Source: Escarpia spicata
Taxonomy: Eukaryota; Annelida; Polychaeta; Sabellida; Siboglinidae
DNA: 64,000 nt
Direction: 5' to 3'
Assembly (NCBI GenBank): GCA_963995525.1
Contig: OZ023206.1
Location: 27,892,960 to 27,956,959, forward strand
A model generated the notes under the pieces. It saw nothing but the letters and a program-made list of their open reading frames with translations, was not told where the DNA came from and did not search any database. Shown piece by piece: positions 1 through 12,700 of this stretch (positions are counted from its first letter, which is position 1; every line of letters begins with the position of its first letter). A program made the translations under genes and the position numbers.

Positions 1-600
1 GGGTGGTTAAAATGAGTAATGCAAATATTTTTCAGATAGCCATCTAAGAAAGATTGCTAATAGCAGTCGAAGCATTACGGAAAATAAGGAAAAAACTGTG
101 GAAGAAGTAAAAACTGTAATTACATCTGCGATCATCAACAAATGGCATAAACATGACTTTAACTTGCCTGGATCTTCGGGTTTTAAAGTAAGGCATAACG
201 GCCTTGTGTACACCCGCCTTTACGCATCGTATTTTGGTATTGAGAACGTGGCTTGTCTTGTGATTTTGTGCTTTTATTAACATTTAAACCTGTCCATCTT
301 CAATTCTTTGTCGAGTGTTGTTTTGAAGGAGAGGATGTTTTCAGCGTTCACTGTTTGCTGAGAAAGGTTGTTCCAGTCTTGAATGACTTTGCGGGAAATG
401 ATCCACGCATTCTCTTTTAAAACATCGGTACCACGAACGCAATAGTATAAGATTAAGCACAAACAAGTTTAACAAACTGCAACGTCGCAAGACAGATATT
501 GCTGATTTTGAGACTCCTCAGATATTGTCCGTGGTCAAGTCCGCTAACAACTGTTCTCGTTTTGGTTTGTATTCTCGCGAGATATTGCGCCGCTTCACGA
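1..600. other. Upstream flank
   Basis: Apart from the LINE 3' fragment (277-470), I see no gene here. Short frames on both strands lack family motifs. The last 100 bases probably belong to the proximal promoter of CFAP43. Confidence 0.5.
277..470 (-). mobile_element. LINE C-terminal/3' fragment
   Basis: The minus-strand translation contains VIQDWNNLSQQTVNAE followed by SFKTTLDKEL. This is the conserved tail of CR1/Jockey-group non-LTR reverse transcriptases (W-N-x-L ... V-x-A ... F-K-x-x-L-D). Only the end of the ORF remains, as expected for a 5'-truncated LINE copy. Confidence 0.65.
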
Positions 601-613
601 GTGTCATGGCAAC
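601..613 (+). promoter_or_regulatory. X-box-like RFX site upstream of CFAP43
   Basis: The sequence GTGTCATGGCAAC lies 85 nt upstream of the start codon. It fits the X-box consensus, an imperfect inverted repeat whose right half-site GGCAAC is perfect. RFX factors bind X-boxes to switch on ciliary genes, which fits a CFAP43 promoter. A single short motif can occur by chance; position and gene context raise the odds. Confidence 0.6.
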
Positions 614-698
614 GAACTGCTAGAAGCTTCAGTATCTTCCAAACTTATAAACGTTGATGTAAACACAAACCAAAACTCATCGTTGACGTCGCCTTGCT

Positions 699-727
699 AT
701 GGATGCCGTTGGCAGTCTCGAGCTAGA
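699..727 (+). CDS. CFAP43: CFAP43 exon 1
   Basis: Codes for MDAVGSLEL plus two bases of codon 10. The donor GTGAGT starts at 728. Joining to exon 2 gives LELEWSQGY, matching the family's N-terminal R/E-W-x-Q-G-Y entry into the first propeller. In-frame TGA at 684 supports this ATG. Confidence 0.8.
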
Positions 728-3700
728 GTGAGTAGTAACCAACGCGCGTGTACCGTAAATGTTAATCGTTTTCGTTCGTCCGGGCCAGCGCCGCAGCGGC
801 AGCGTCCGAACGAAGTTAGTTGCGGAGTTATGACTTATAATTATATAGTTATATACACTTATAGTCCCACCCCCCAAAACTCGCAATGTAACCAAAGGCG
901 TTGCTAAAAATAATGTCCGAACGTTGCAAGGCTGCATTTGTCTCGTAGCCTTAGGACAATGATATTGCCATTACATGGATTCTGATGGAACATGTCTTGT
1001 GTTGTCACGTACTGTTGAACTGTCTCAGTGTTCTGTTGTTGTTGAATCCTGACTAATTAACCCAACCTTCGCATTGCAGTGGTAGGGCAGGGGAACTGGT
1101 ATGCTGGGCTTGCCGACGATCATGCCCTTTAATTATTAATGTTCATAAATACTTGAATGGCATATTTACTTGTGCGCCCATTATGTTTAACCTGGACTTG
1201 CACGAAGGAACACAGGGGCATTGATGATTGTTTAAAATTGTCTAAAAACAGGAGTAAACGAGAACTAAGGAAACACTTCTTTAGCGACAGAGTAATTGAT
1301 GTATCCGAAGCCATTGTTACAGCTCCAACTGTCAATGCACTGAAGAACCGACTTGATATATTATGGATGCACCAACCTGTCAGATTCGATTATAAAGCAA
1401 CATTGGTTAAAGAGCAGTAATAGGCAAATTTGCCTGAAGACTGAATAGGATGTATGTATATGTATGTATTAATATAAACATGCCGTTTTCGTAAAAATCT
1501 GAAGATTTTTCTTCGAAATACATAAATATTGTAACTTCCTACCATTTATTTATTTCATATAATGGCATGCAAATAAATTGTTAGACAAGTTGGTTTTAGT
1601 GAAATACGAAATACTTGAAATTTTCGTACGAAAAACACCACCCCATGTAAACATCTATCTGCTATCAACATTAAGCATCCGAGCAGAGACAGTGTCAAAT
1701 CTAGTGGCTACATCTCGCAAGACTCATGGGATGCATCTTGGAGTCTGATAGATAATGACCCAATGACTATAACTAGCTCTAGGTTAGTTACCATATAGTA
1801 CATACACAGTGAGTACGCGGACGCTGCAAACAGTTTAGGCCAGTTAAGTAAAAGATTACCTGCCCGCTCTAAACAAGAGAAATGGTCTGGGTTGTGCCTG
1901 TCGTCTTGTGGAGTGTCTAGGGATGCACACAGGATTGGCTCTTGGTCTTGGCATGGGATGTTCTGTTTTGGTTGTGTTTACTTAACTTGGTTGTTTGTAC
2001 TGAGTTTGTTAGATGCACTTACTACATAAATACACTGATGCTGGTTAGCACTTGTCAGCATTGGCATATAGCACTAAAACAATACATAACGCTTTGTGTT
2101 TTTGTGTGCTACCAAGGCTAAAACATACATATTAAATAGTATTTATTTTGGACATGTAAATAAATTACTATCCTACTGATTTCTAAATCTTCTTTTGCAC
2201 ATCTACTCAGCCATTACAAGTGTTGCGCTGAGTAGTCGATTGTTTTTTACATATTTTGTTCTCCCATGAATACATTCCACGCAAATGTATTCTTTTACAC
2301 TGAATCGGATATTACTAGCATTCTAATATGATTACCCTAATCTCTCAGGTGGTCGCAAGGCTACGCCGGCCAACATGTGGACTTTGTCAAGACTGGGGTG
2401 ATGTGTTTCAAGTGTGGAAACAATATCAAGATCATCGATGATACGGGGAAGGAGACGATGTACAGTGGTCCGGAGGATGGGCTGGGAGCAGTCACGACTC
2501 ATAGCATCAAGAAACTGTTTGCCTATAGCGACATGACCATATACCCAAAGATACACATCATCAGCTACCCAGACTTAAAGAAGCAAAAGGAACTGAAAGG
2601 TAATGATTATGTTAATGTTACCAATAATTTTATCACTTTAACTACTTATTAAAAAGTTTTACTAAATTACGTTTATTATACATATACATTTATATCGTTA
2701 TTAGCATTATTGTGTTGTATTAAATGTATTAATAATTCTTCTTACTAATATATTTATTTAGTTATTTTCTTGTATGAAAATTCCACACCATTTATTGCTG
2801 TATTTATTTGGAATAATTCTTATTATTAGTAGCATTTTAATAGTAAATTTTTTAGCATTATGATTTTTATTTATTTTGCAATTCTACACTATTTTATGTA
2901 CCCCATATTTTAATATGTTGTGAAGCGTCATGAATAAATTTTGCTCTCGCACTATATCTAATAAAATATATTATTGATGTTCACATCAAGGTAGACACAA
3001 GGTTTACCTGACACAATTTATTAATAAATAATTCTAATACAAACAATTTTCTTATGGAAACAGACATTCTTCTTCTATAGTTTAATAGAGCCCACATATA
3101 TATGTATGTATATATATATATGCATTTCAGTTGTATGAATTTAATGTTTGGTTTATTTTTATAACAGGCATTTTGTATACTTAAGAAAACGCTTGTGTCC
3201 ATGCATGCAAACACCAGCGTTTTAATGGGATAGCATTGCCCGTTGTGTTTTATCACTGACCTGTGAAATATATTCAATAGAATATCTTTGCGCAATTGTC
3301 TGCACTTGATGTAGTCAATTGTGTATTCTGTGTTTTGAGACCGACTACTGTGAGGCAGTTCTCCTATTTTGTGCATTTTGTAATAATTAATGTCTCCACA
3401 CAGACTATCCAAATTGATTACTGAGGTATGCAGTTGGAAAAAAATAGATTGTTGACAAATATGGTAATACCCACAAGATTCACTGATCTAAACATATTCT
3501 TTTCAAATGAGTTTGTGTCACACCAGACAGACAAATGGCAAAATGTTTTGAACTACAGCAACAATATCTGCAGTGAATGGACATACATCGTGTATATATA
3601 TTGTTTGTAAATATTTGCATGTTATAACTCATCCAATAATCTGGTGAGAAATAAATAACCGTCAGAAGGTTATTCTGGCCATATTCTACCATATCTGTTG

Positions 3701-6700
3701 TTGACTTGTTGCATTGCGTAAATATATATATATATATGTACATATATCTGGTACATACAAATACATCGAACTGACAAAAGGACACTTCAGAATTACAACA
3801 TATTATGGCAGCAAATACAAAAGCTAATCTCACATATTTGGCAGACTTGAGTGACTTTGGCAAAATTATGACCTGTGCAAACCTTGTATTCTTTTCAGTT
3901 GGTACATAACAACATCTCTGTAATATTTGCATAGGTAAGCATGTATACATATCGTTATCATTTCTAGGTGGTGCAAAACTCGAGTATGTAAAGCTCACGT
4001 TTTCAACATCTGGGTACCTTGCGAGTATTTCTGGATTGCCTGAGTTTGAACTCACTATCTGGTAAGTTGAACAGTATATACAAAACATGCAAATACGACA
4101 TGTTTCTGTCTTAGTTTTGTATGTATTTCTTATTCTTTTAGAATCTAAAAATGTAAGAGAAACATTATGTATGTACAACAACTTGGTCCTTTTTCCATTT
4201 GAAATTGTGTTTTTGTTGTTTGTATTGGACGCGGCAGTGTATAGTGGTTTTTAACATCGGACCCTCAATGGAGAGAATCATGTTTTGCAACCTCTTACTG
4301 CCATTTCAAAGCTTTGTGCAGTTTAGTTCATGCCATGTTACTTCAGTTCACTCAGCTGTAGAAATGAGTACCTGGTTATATACTGAGATGCTGACGGATA
4401 TATGTGTGTGTTTATCTGTGCGTGCGTGCATGCATGTGTGTGAATGACTAGTCGGCACAGCAATTGCAGCGTGGCTGAACGCTTCCCAGAGAAGTCAAGA
4501 TGGTGTTCGATTGAGCAGGTCTGCCAGGAGTGAAGTGTAAATCATCTTGAGAAATCCTAAGGCCTGGATATGGTACACGATGTATACAAACTTACCTTTT
4601 ACGCTGCTGTATTGTACATGTACACATAATTTAAATAGTACAATGATTCATTATTTGGTTGGATGGATTGATTAGCTTGATTGATTGAATTTATTTATTA
4701 TCCCCGTCCATTTTTCTCAGATATAGATTTAAGTAATAAAGATGTTTTGCCACCAGGAATTTCCAGGATGGGCAGAAGCTGATTATGCTGCTCCTCAGCA
4801 ACAAGCCCCAACACCACATTTCCTTCAACCCTGCTGACTGGCACCAGCTGTGTACCAGCACACAGAAAGAGGTCACATTATGGACTCTGGAACAGTGTGA
4901 CACACGCACTATTTGCAACACTAAGTAAGTTTGCTAGGACACTCATCTCCAGGGGTAATAATACTGTAAGTTTTTGTATATTTTACGCATCAAATTTTTG
5001 CAAAATTCTGACAGAATTCCTATAGTACTACGTACAATACATATCCCAACTTTTGGCATCAACCCCTCATTTCCCCGGGTGCTTCCGGTAGTTTGCTTGA
5101 AGCGCAGCTCAGGGTTATCCATAGACATTTCATCATAGTTAATTTGTGTGATGATCCTTGAGTAAAAAATGAAGGAAAAAATGCTGTACTGATAACTATA
5201 TAAACTCCATTAGTGCCTACATCCCCAGGAATCTGAGCTCAGAGGCACAATATACAAGTATCATTAGCAGAATCATGAACAGGGACGAACAAGAGTCATC
5301 ATTAGAGCAAGGGACCTCTAGTTTCAGATGAGTTTAAAGGTGGGAATTGATTCCAGATTTTGGGTGCAGCTACAAAGAAAGCACATTTGCCAATGATAAG
5401 CTTGGTTTTAGGAACAAAAGTTGTTGTAAAACAGATTATCTCAGGTCATTGTAGTGAGAGCATTAATCACCAGGGGTAATTTGATCATCTCCAGAAGTAA
5501 TGTGGTCATTGTAGTGAGTACACTCATCTCCAGGAGTAATGTGGTCATCGTAATGAGTACATTCAACTCCAGAGGAAATGTGGTCATTGTAGTGAGTACT
5601 TTCATCTCCAAGGGTAATGTGGTCATTGTAGTGAGTACATTCATCTCCAGAAGTAATGTGGTCATTGTAGTGAGTACATTCATCTCCAAGGGTAATGTTG
5701 TCATTGCAATGTGTACACTCATCTCCAGGGGTAATGTGGTCATTGTAGTGAGTGCATTCATCTCCAGAGGTAATGTTGTCATTGCAGTGTGTACATTCAT
5801 CTCCAGAGGTAATGTTGTCATTGCAGTGAATACATTCATCTCCAGAGGTAATGTGGTCATTGTAGTGAGTACACTCATCTCCAGGGGTAATGTGGTCATT
5901 GTAGTGAGTACACTCATCTCCAAGGGTAATGTGGTCATTGTAGTGAGTACATTCATCTCCAGAGGTAATGTTGTCATTGCAATGTGTACACTCATCTCCA
6001 GGGGTAACGTGGTCATTGTAGTGAGTGCATTCATCTCCAAGGGTAATGTGGTCATTGTAGTGAGTACATTCATCTCCAGAAGTAATGTGGTCATTGTAGT
6101 GAGTACACTCATCTCCAAGGGTAATGTGGTCATTGTAGTGAGTACATTCATCTCCAGAGGTAATGTTGTCATTGCAATGTGTACACTCATCTCCAGGGGT
6201 AATGTGGTCATTGTAATGAGTGCATTCATCTCCAGAGGTAATGTTGTCATTGCAGTGTGTACATTCATCTCCAGAGGTAATGTTGTCATTGCAGTGAATA
6301 CATTCATCTCCAGGGGTAATGTGGTCATTGTAGTGAGTGCACTCATCTCCAGGGGTAATGTGGTCATTGTAGTGAGTACACTCATCTCCAGGGGTAATGT
6401 GGTCATTGTAGTGAGTGCACTTATCTCCAGGGGTAATGTGGTCATTGTAGTGTGTACACTCATCTCCAGGGGTAATGTGGTCATTGTAGTGAGTACACAT
6501 CTCCAGGGGTAATGTGGTCATTGTAGTGAGTACACTCATCTCCAGGAGTAATGTGGTCATTGTAATGAGTACATTCAACTCCAGAGGAAATGTGGTCATT
6601 GTAGTGAATACATTCATCTCCAGAGGTAATGTGGTCATTGTAGTGAGTACATTCATCTCCAGAGGTAATGTGGTCATTGCAATGTATACACTCATCTCCA

Positions 6701-9700
6701 GGGGTAATGTGGTCATTGTAGTGAGTACACTCATCTCCAGGGGTAATGTGGTCATTGTAGTGAGTACACTCATCTCCAGGGGTAATGTGGTCATTGTAGT
6801 GAGCACATTCATCTCCAGAAGTAATGTGGTCAGTGTAGAGAGTACACTCATCTCTAGGGGTAATGTGGTCATTGTAGTGAGTACATTCATCTCCAGAGGA
6901 AATGTAATTGTAGTGAGTACACTCATCTCCAAGATCATTGTAGTGATTACACACATCTCCAGAGGTAATGTGGTAATTGTAATGAGTACATTCATCTCCA
7001 GAGGTAATGTGGTCACGGCAATGATTACACACATCTCCAGTGATAATGTGGTAGTGAGTACACTCATCTTCAGGGATAATATGGTCATTGCAGTGATTAC
7101 AAACATCTCCAGAGGTAATGTGGTCATTGTAGTGAGTACACTCATCTTCAGGGATAATGTGGTCACTGCAGTGATAATGTGGTCATTGCAGTGATTACAA
7201 ACATCTCCAGAGGTAATGTGGTCATTGTAGTGAGTACACTCATCTTCAGGGATAATGTGGTCACTGCAGTGATAATGTGGTCATTGTAGTGAGTACACAC
7301 ATATTCAGAGGTAATGTGGTCGTTGAAGTGAGTACACTCATCTCTGGAGGTAATGTGGTCATTGTAGTGAGTACACTCATCTCCAGGGTAATGTGGTCAT
7401 TGTAGTGACTACATTCATCTCCAGAAGTAGTGTGGTCATTGTAATGAATACACACATATCCAGAGGTAATGTGGTTATTGTGGTGAGTACATTCATCTGG
7501 AGGTGTAATATGCTTATTGTAGTGAGTACACACGCATCCAGGGGTAATGTGGTCATTGTAGTGAGTACACTCATCTCCAGGGGTAATGTGGACATTGTAG
7601 TGAGTACACAGATATCCAGAGGTAATGTGGTCAATGTAGTGAGTACACTCACCTCCAGAGGTAATGTGGTCATTGTAGTGAGTACACTCATCTCCAAGGG
7701 TAGTGTGGTCATTGTAGTGAGTACACTCATATCCAGAGGTATTGTGGTTATTGTAGTGAGTACACTCATCTCCAGAGGTAATCCCTAGGGGTAATGTGGT
7801 CATTCTAGTAAAACCTTGATACATCAACATTTGTGGATTCTATGCACCTCTTCAGCTTGTTAAGATGTATTCCCCAGTTGGCTTACTGTTTGGAATTGCT
7901 GAGAATCACCAGTTAAGGTTCTAGAAACAAATGTTGGCCAAATTATTTGACATTTCTAAACAATTTACATTTTTTATTAAAAAAATCAGTGCCACCTGTG
8001 GGAGTTGTTTAATATTACTATTTAGGACGTGTTTATTTATAAACATTTATTATGAAACCATGTTCTGTTACGTTGGATAGACATTTGTTTCAATGCACTG
8101 CAGAGCCTGTATTCCTGAGCATGTTAGCACAACACAAGTATTTATGTTGCATTGTACATGTGCTAAGTACACACGGATGATGCAGCGATGGGTTGTAGGA
8201 AACTACAGATGCCAAAAGAAGATGCTGAGTTGGGCATGTACAGCAGTTCAGGTAAGGTGATCGTTGAAAAATCTGAGTCGATCCATTCTCGGCTGTCTTC
8301 ACATATGGCTCCTGCGGCCATTATCATACCACGCCACGTGGTAGCCGGTGTGAGGACTGCAGACGCACACAAGTTTGACGAATACGAAGACACGTGCGTG
8401 CGAATGGAGCCCCAACATCACTGCTGGACGCCCACCGGGGAAGTGTTGCTTGGATGCAAGGGCGGTCAGCTCATGAAGGTATTTCTTTTGTTTGTAATCA
8501 CCACAGCAAACCCTCTAAACGCTATAGATTTAGGGATGCAGGGGTTTGTAGGGGTGAGCAAGGAGTTGGTCAATTGAGTGATTGCTAATTAATGTTCATG
8601 CCAATTGGCAATGATATATGCCCATTACCGATCTTTTGTATATGAATCCATCATCCTTTATTCCAACATCAAACAAGCTGCAGCCACATTATATTTACAT
8701 GTATCAATCTGCACAGTACATGACAAACCATAAACATATATATATATACCGTATTCTTTCTTTTTAGTATACATGCCCTAATTAGCATAAACCCCCCTTT
8801 TTCAGTACTGTCTGACGTCGATCTAGACTATGACGAAAACTGATCATTGGATCCATTATTTATTGTATTTCCCTGTCAACCATTGACAATATGAATATGG
8901 GAAAGAAAGTTCTACCTGCATCCGTAGCCTTTGCAAAGTTACAACATCCATTTGACCACAAAATCACCATCACGTGGATGCATAAATCACTTCCACTTAG
9001 CATCAGTTACGTTGACGTGTCATGCCGGCTGAACTAAACATGCACGTATTGTATGCAGAGGATGGCATGGCCTGCTCTATGACATTGTCCGTGTCTTAGC
9101 ACCACTGTCAGGCAGATCGTTTGTCTTCTGCTGTCCACTGCTAACACATTTCTCCAATGAGGAGTAGTTTTTAAATATGTGGTAACCATAAATAACTAAT
9201 AAAAATATGTGTTTTCTAAATCAATTTGGGGTAAGACCACATTTAAATTTTACATAGGCGGCCATTATAACGTTTCCTTCATTTCCTGTTCTTTAAAATT
9301 TCACAGCATATTTATCCTCCATTGACACAAGTGCTGTGGAAAACTCGTAAAATTCTCATACCTCAGTTTTCAGAAAAATCCAACCAAACCTGACACCCCT
9401 CAATTTTGCCCCAATCTGATGACGGATTTTGAAATATTGGTGCGTTCTGCAAAATAGCCACTGTGCGAATACGCGAGCGACTAGCGTATGTTTATTGCTA
9501 CCCCGTGAAAGATCTAATGCAGTAGTACATTCAGTATTCACTGGACTGACATGTGCCATGCCAAAGTGCTCGAAAAAAATTCACACATGACACCAAAACG
9601 GTGTTTTCAAGGGCACTCTTTCGGTCGGTAATGGCGGACGAATCCTTAATTTGGTCTTACCCCAAATATATCTCCTGAATCTTGCAAATCTTCACGAAAG

Positions 9701-12700
9701 TTAGATTTATATCAAGCTATACATATAACTAGATTAACCACAAAGGGAAATTTACACTGTCTCAATAACAATTAAAATATGCGTCATCAAACTGTGCACA
9801 CCTCCAAGCTAAACACCGCCTTGAGTTGGTTTAAACATGCTTATTCGGTACTTTATATTACATACGACGTTTGCCTGATATGAATGGTACTGAACACAGC
9901 ATACAGGCCAACACAGTATCTTACCGATATGGGAATAAAATATGTAGAATATTAACGAAATATATTTGTTTGTAATTTTTCATAAAATGTTGCATTTTTT
10001 TGCAAAAAATACACAAAATCATTATTTTAAGAAGCATTTTATTGGACATGCACATTGCAAATCTTCACGAATTTTGGTATAACGTAATGCCCACAAACTA
10101 TGCTAAATAATATGATGCAATCATAAACTATATGTCAAACGTGTACGACACCAGTAGGTGTCAAAAGCACAAGCCAGGCATTTCAACAATATTCACAATA
10201 TTGAAAGGCACTGAGGCGTCTTTTGATGGTAACTACAATTATATTGTAGATAACGGGCTAAATTGCTGGGTGTAAATTGAGGTATATACATAGTACATTA
10301 TGAAACCAAAACTGGGATGCCCAGTGGAACGTTTATCTTGCGTCACACAAATTGTCATCCTAACCCCCCTTAAAATACCCATACTTTTACACAGGTGCAG
10401 ATCTCTGCTTGATACAGAGTATCCAAACATCGCCACACGTCAATTACTTGGCCACTATATATTTCGCTGATGTACACACATTATTGGAAACAAGAGATAC
10501 TACTGGCAAAATAGTTAATTTCAGAAAGAAACAAACGTTTGATAAGGACATCCAAGACACGTGATAAAGGTTGCTGACAGTTGTGGGTGGCACCCAGTAT
10601 CTCTCCAACACATCAGCGAGTCCATTGTCCTAATCATGTTTTATTCAAACATCGCCAAATTATTACACGGGTACTAACAAACATTTCTGATGTTAAATAT
10701 ACGGATATAACGTACACAATACCAGTGATAAAAGCAGCTTCTTGTCAGAGTAGTTGACGTCAGCCTACAGTTAGTTTAATCTGCCTTGCCTTGTGCAAAC
10801 TTCGGTATGATTCGGTTATATTACAGCTGAAAAGTACATGATCGTTGAAAATGATAGCATGCCAGTCCATGTACACAACTTCAACATATGACACTTCTCT
10901 TAGGTGACCAGTTTGAATTTTTATGGCTAAAAATGAACTAATTCGGATCATTGCGGTCGCTGCATATTTGGAGAGTCACACACTGTTATGATATTCTCTG
11001 TTACATTCGGGGTATATTTATGTAGATTATCAATTGTTCTTGTTGTCTCAATTAGTGTATGTATGTTGCTATAAAAAATTGGTGCTAGATGCCTGATTAG
11101 TAGAAGTGTGTGGACAACCTGCTTCCTATGGTGGCCAACATTTCACTAAAATTAGGGCCGCGTTAAGGGGGGGTGGAATCAAAATGTTGCCTGCTTGCCA
11201 ATTATTGCTTATTGTGCGATCCAAGTATGATATATATTAGTGCCATATAATTAGGAAGGACAAATTGGAACAGCAGAAACACCCACGTTAGTATTGGGGT
11301 TAAGAAACACGCATTTATAGATGTCGCTTACAAAAATATAAATGATATAACTAAGGCGAAATTCATCCTACTGGAAATATGTCAATATTGTTGCACATGG
11401 TGTAGATTTAAAAGAAACTCCACACCCTGACACATATACACTTATTACACAAGCTTTCGTGGTACTCAGTATCGTAGAACATGCTTGGAATGTACTTTTT
11501 AACTTTCACACCACCAAAATTATCACTTTATTTTCCATGCATATCACCTAATAACTGGCTTATTAATTACTTTTAAAACTTCTTTTAGATATAATACTAA
11601 CGGAATGCAATAGCTGCACGGTATTCCGGTCTACACCAACTTCCAAATACAGCCGAAAAACCATCACCCGTCGCTCAAATCACATTTTGGCAGTTTTTGT
11701 GATAAAACGGGCGTATTTCTAATTTGGGGTAAGACCACATTTAAATTTTACATAGGCGGCCATTATAATGTTTCCTTCATTTCCTGCTAAATTTGACGAA
11801 AAATGTTCACAGCATATTTATCCTCCATTGACACAAGTGCTGTGGAAAACTCGTAAAATTCTCATACCTCAGTTTTCAGAAAAATCCACCCAAACCTGAC
11901 ACCCCTCAATTTCGCCCCAATCTGATGACGGATTTTGAAATATTGGTGCGTTCTGTAAAATAGCCACTGTGCGAATACGCGAGCGACTAGCGTATGTTTA
12001 TTGCTACCCCGTGAAAGATCTAATGCAGTAGTACATTCAGTATTCACTGGACTGACATGTGCCATGCCAAAGTGCTTGAAAAAAATTCACACATGACACC
12101 AAAACTGTGTTTTCAAGGGCACTCTTTTGGTCGGTAATGGCGGACGAATCCTTAATGTGGTCTTACCCCAAAGTGACGCGTGTCAATGGCACCATGTTTG
12201 TTTTAAACACGGAAATTAGTGATCTAGTGGCACCACATAGTGGAGTACAGTAGAGACAGTAAAAATACTCATAATTGCCACCATGTGGCGCCACCATTTT
12301 ATTATTTTCACACTAGTTTGATAAACAGATTATTTTAGAACCTTAAGACTATTTTATTTAATATTTTATTTACGCTAAACAGAATGAATACGGTATATAA
12401 ATTTACGCAATGAAACAAGTCAACAACAGATATGGTAGAATATGGCCAGAATAACCTTCTGACAGTTATTTATTACTCACCAGATTATTGGATGAGTTAT
12501 AACATGCAAATATTTACAAACAAATGTGGGCCATTTGAGGTCTTAAACATTGCCCCGTTTACTTAGCCTATACATTCTAAATAAAGGCCCACATTATAAA
12601 GCACTGCATTAAAATAGTAGTAGATAATACATAAAAACCTCAAAAAGATGTCTCACAAACATTTTGACAACTAAAACTACTACTTATTAAAACATACTAA

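Noticed and set aside
3480..4181. 233-codon minus-strand frame
   Set aside because: It runs across exon 3 of CFAP43 antisense and through an interspersed repeat, with no recognisable domain.
4767..4924. Shorter exon 4 using the AG at 4765-4766
   Set aside because: That AG is not even in a different class of site, but its use breaks the frame relative to the longer form (10 nt apart, shifting nothing only by dropping NFQ partially); the longer form restores the conserved W-N-x-x-x-G block.
5441..7830. Long open frames on both strands as protein genes
   Set aside because: They follow only from a 39-bp unit without stops. Composition is purely repetitive and the region is intronic.
9356..9559. 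67-codon minus-strand frame conserved at 11862-12065
   Set aside because: Both lie inside copies of the same TIR element; identity reflects shared descent of the element, and the peptide has no known motif.
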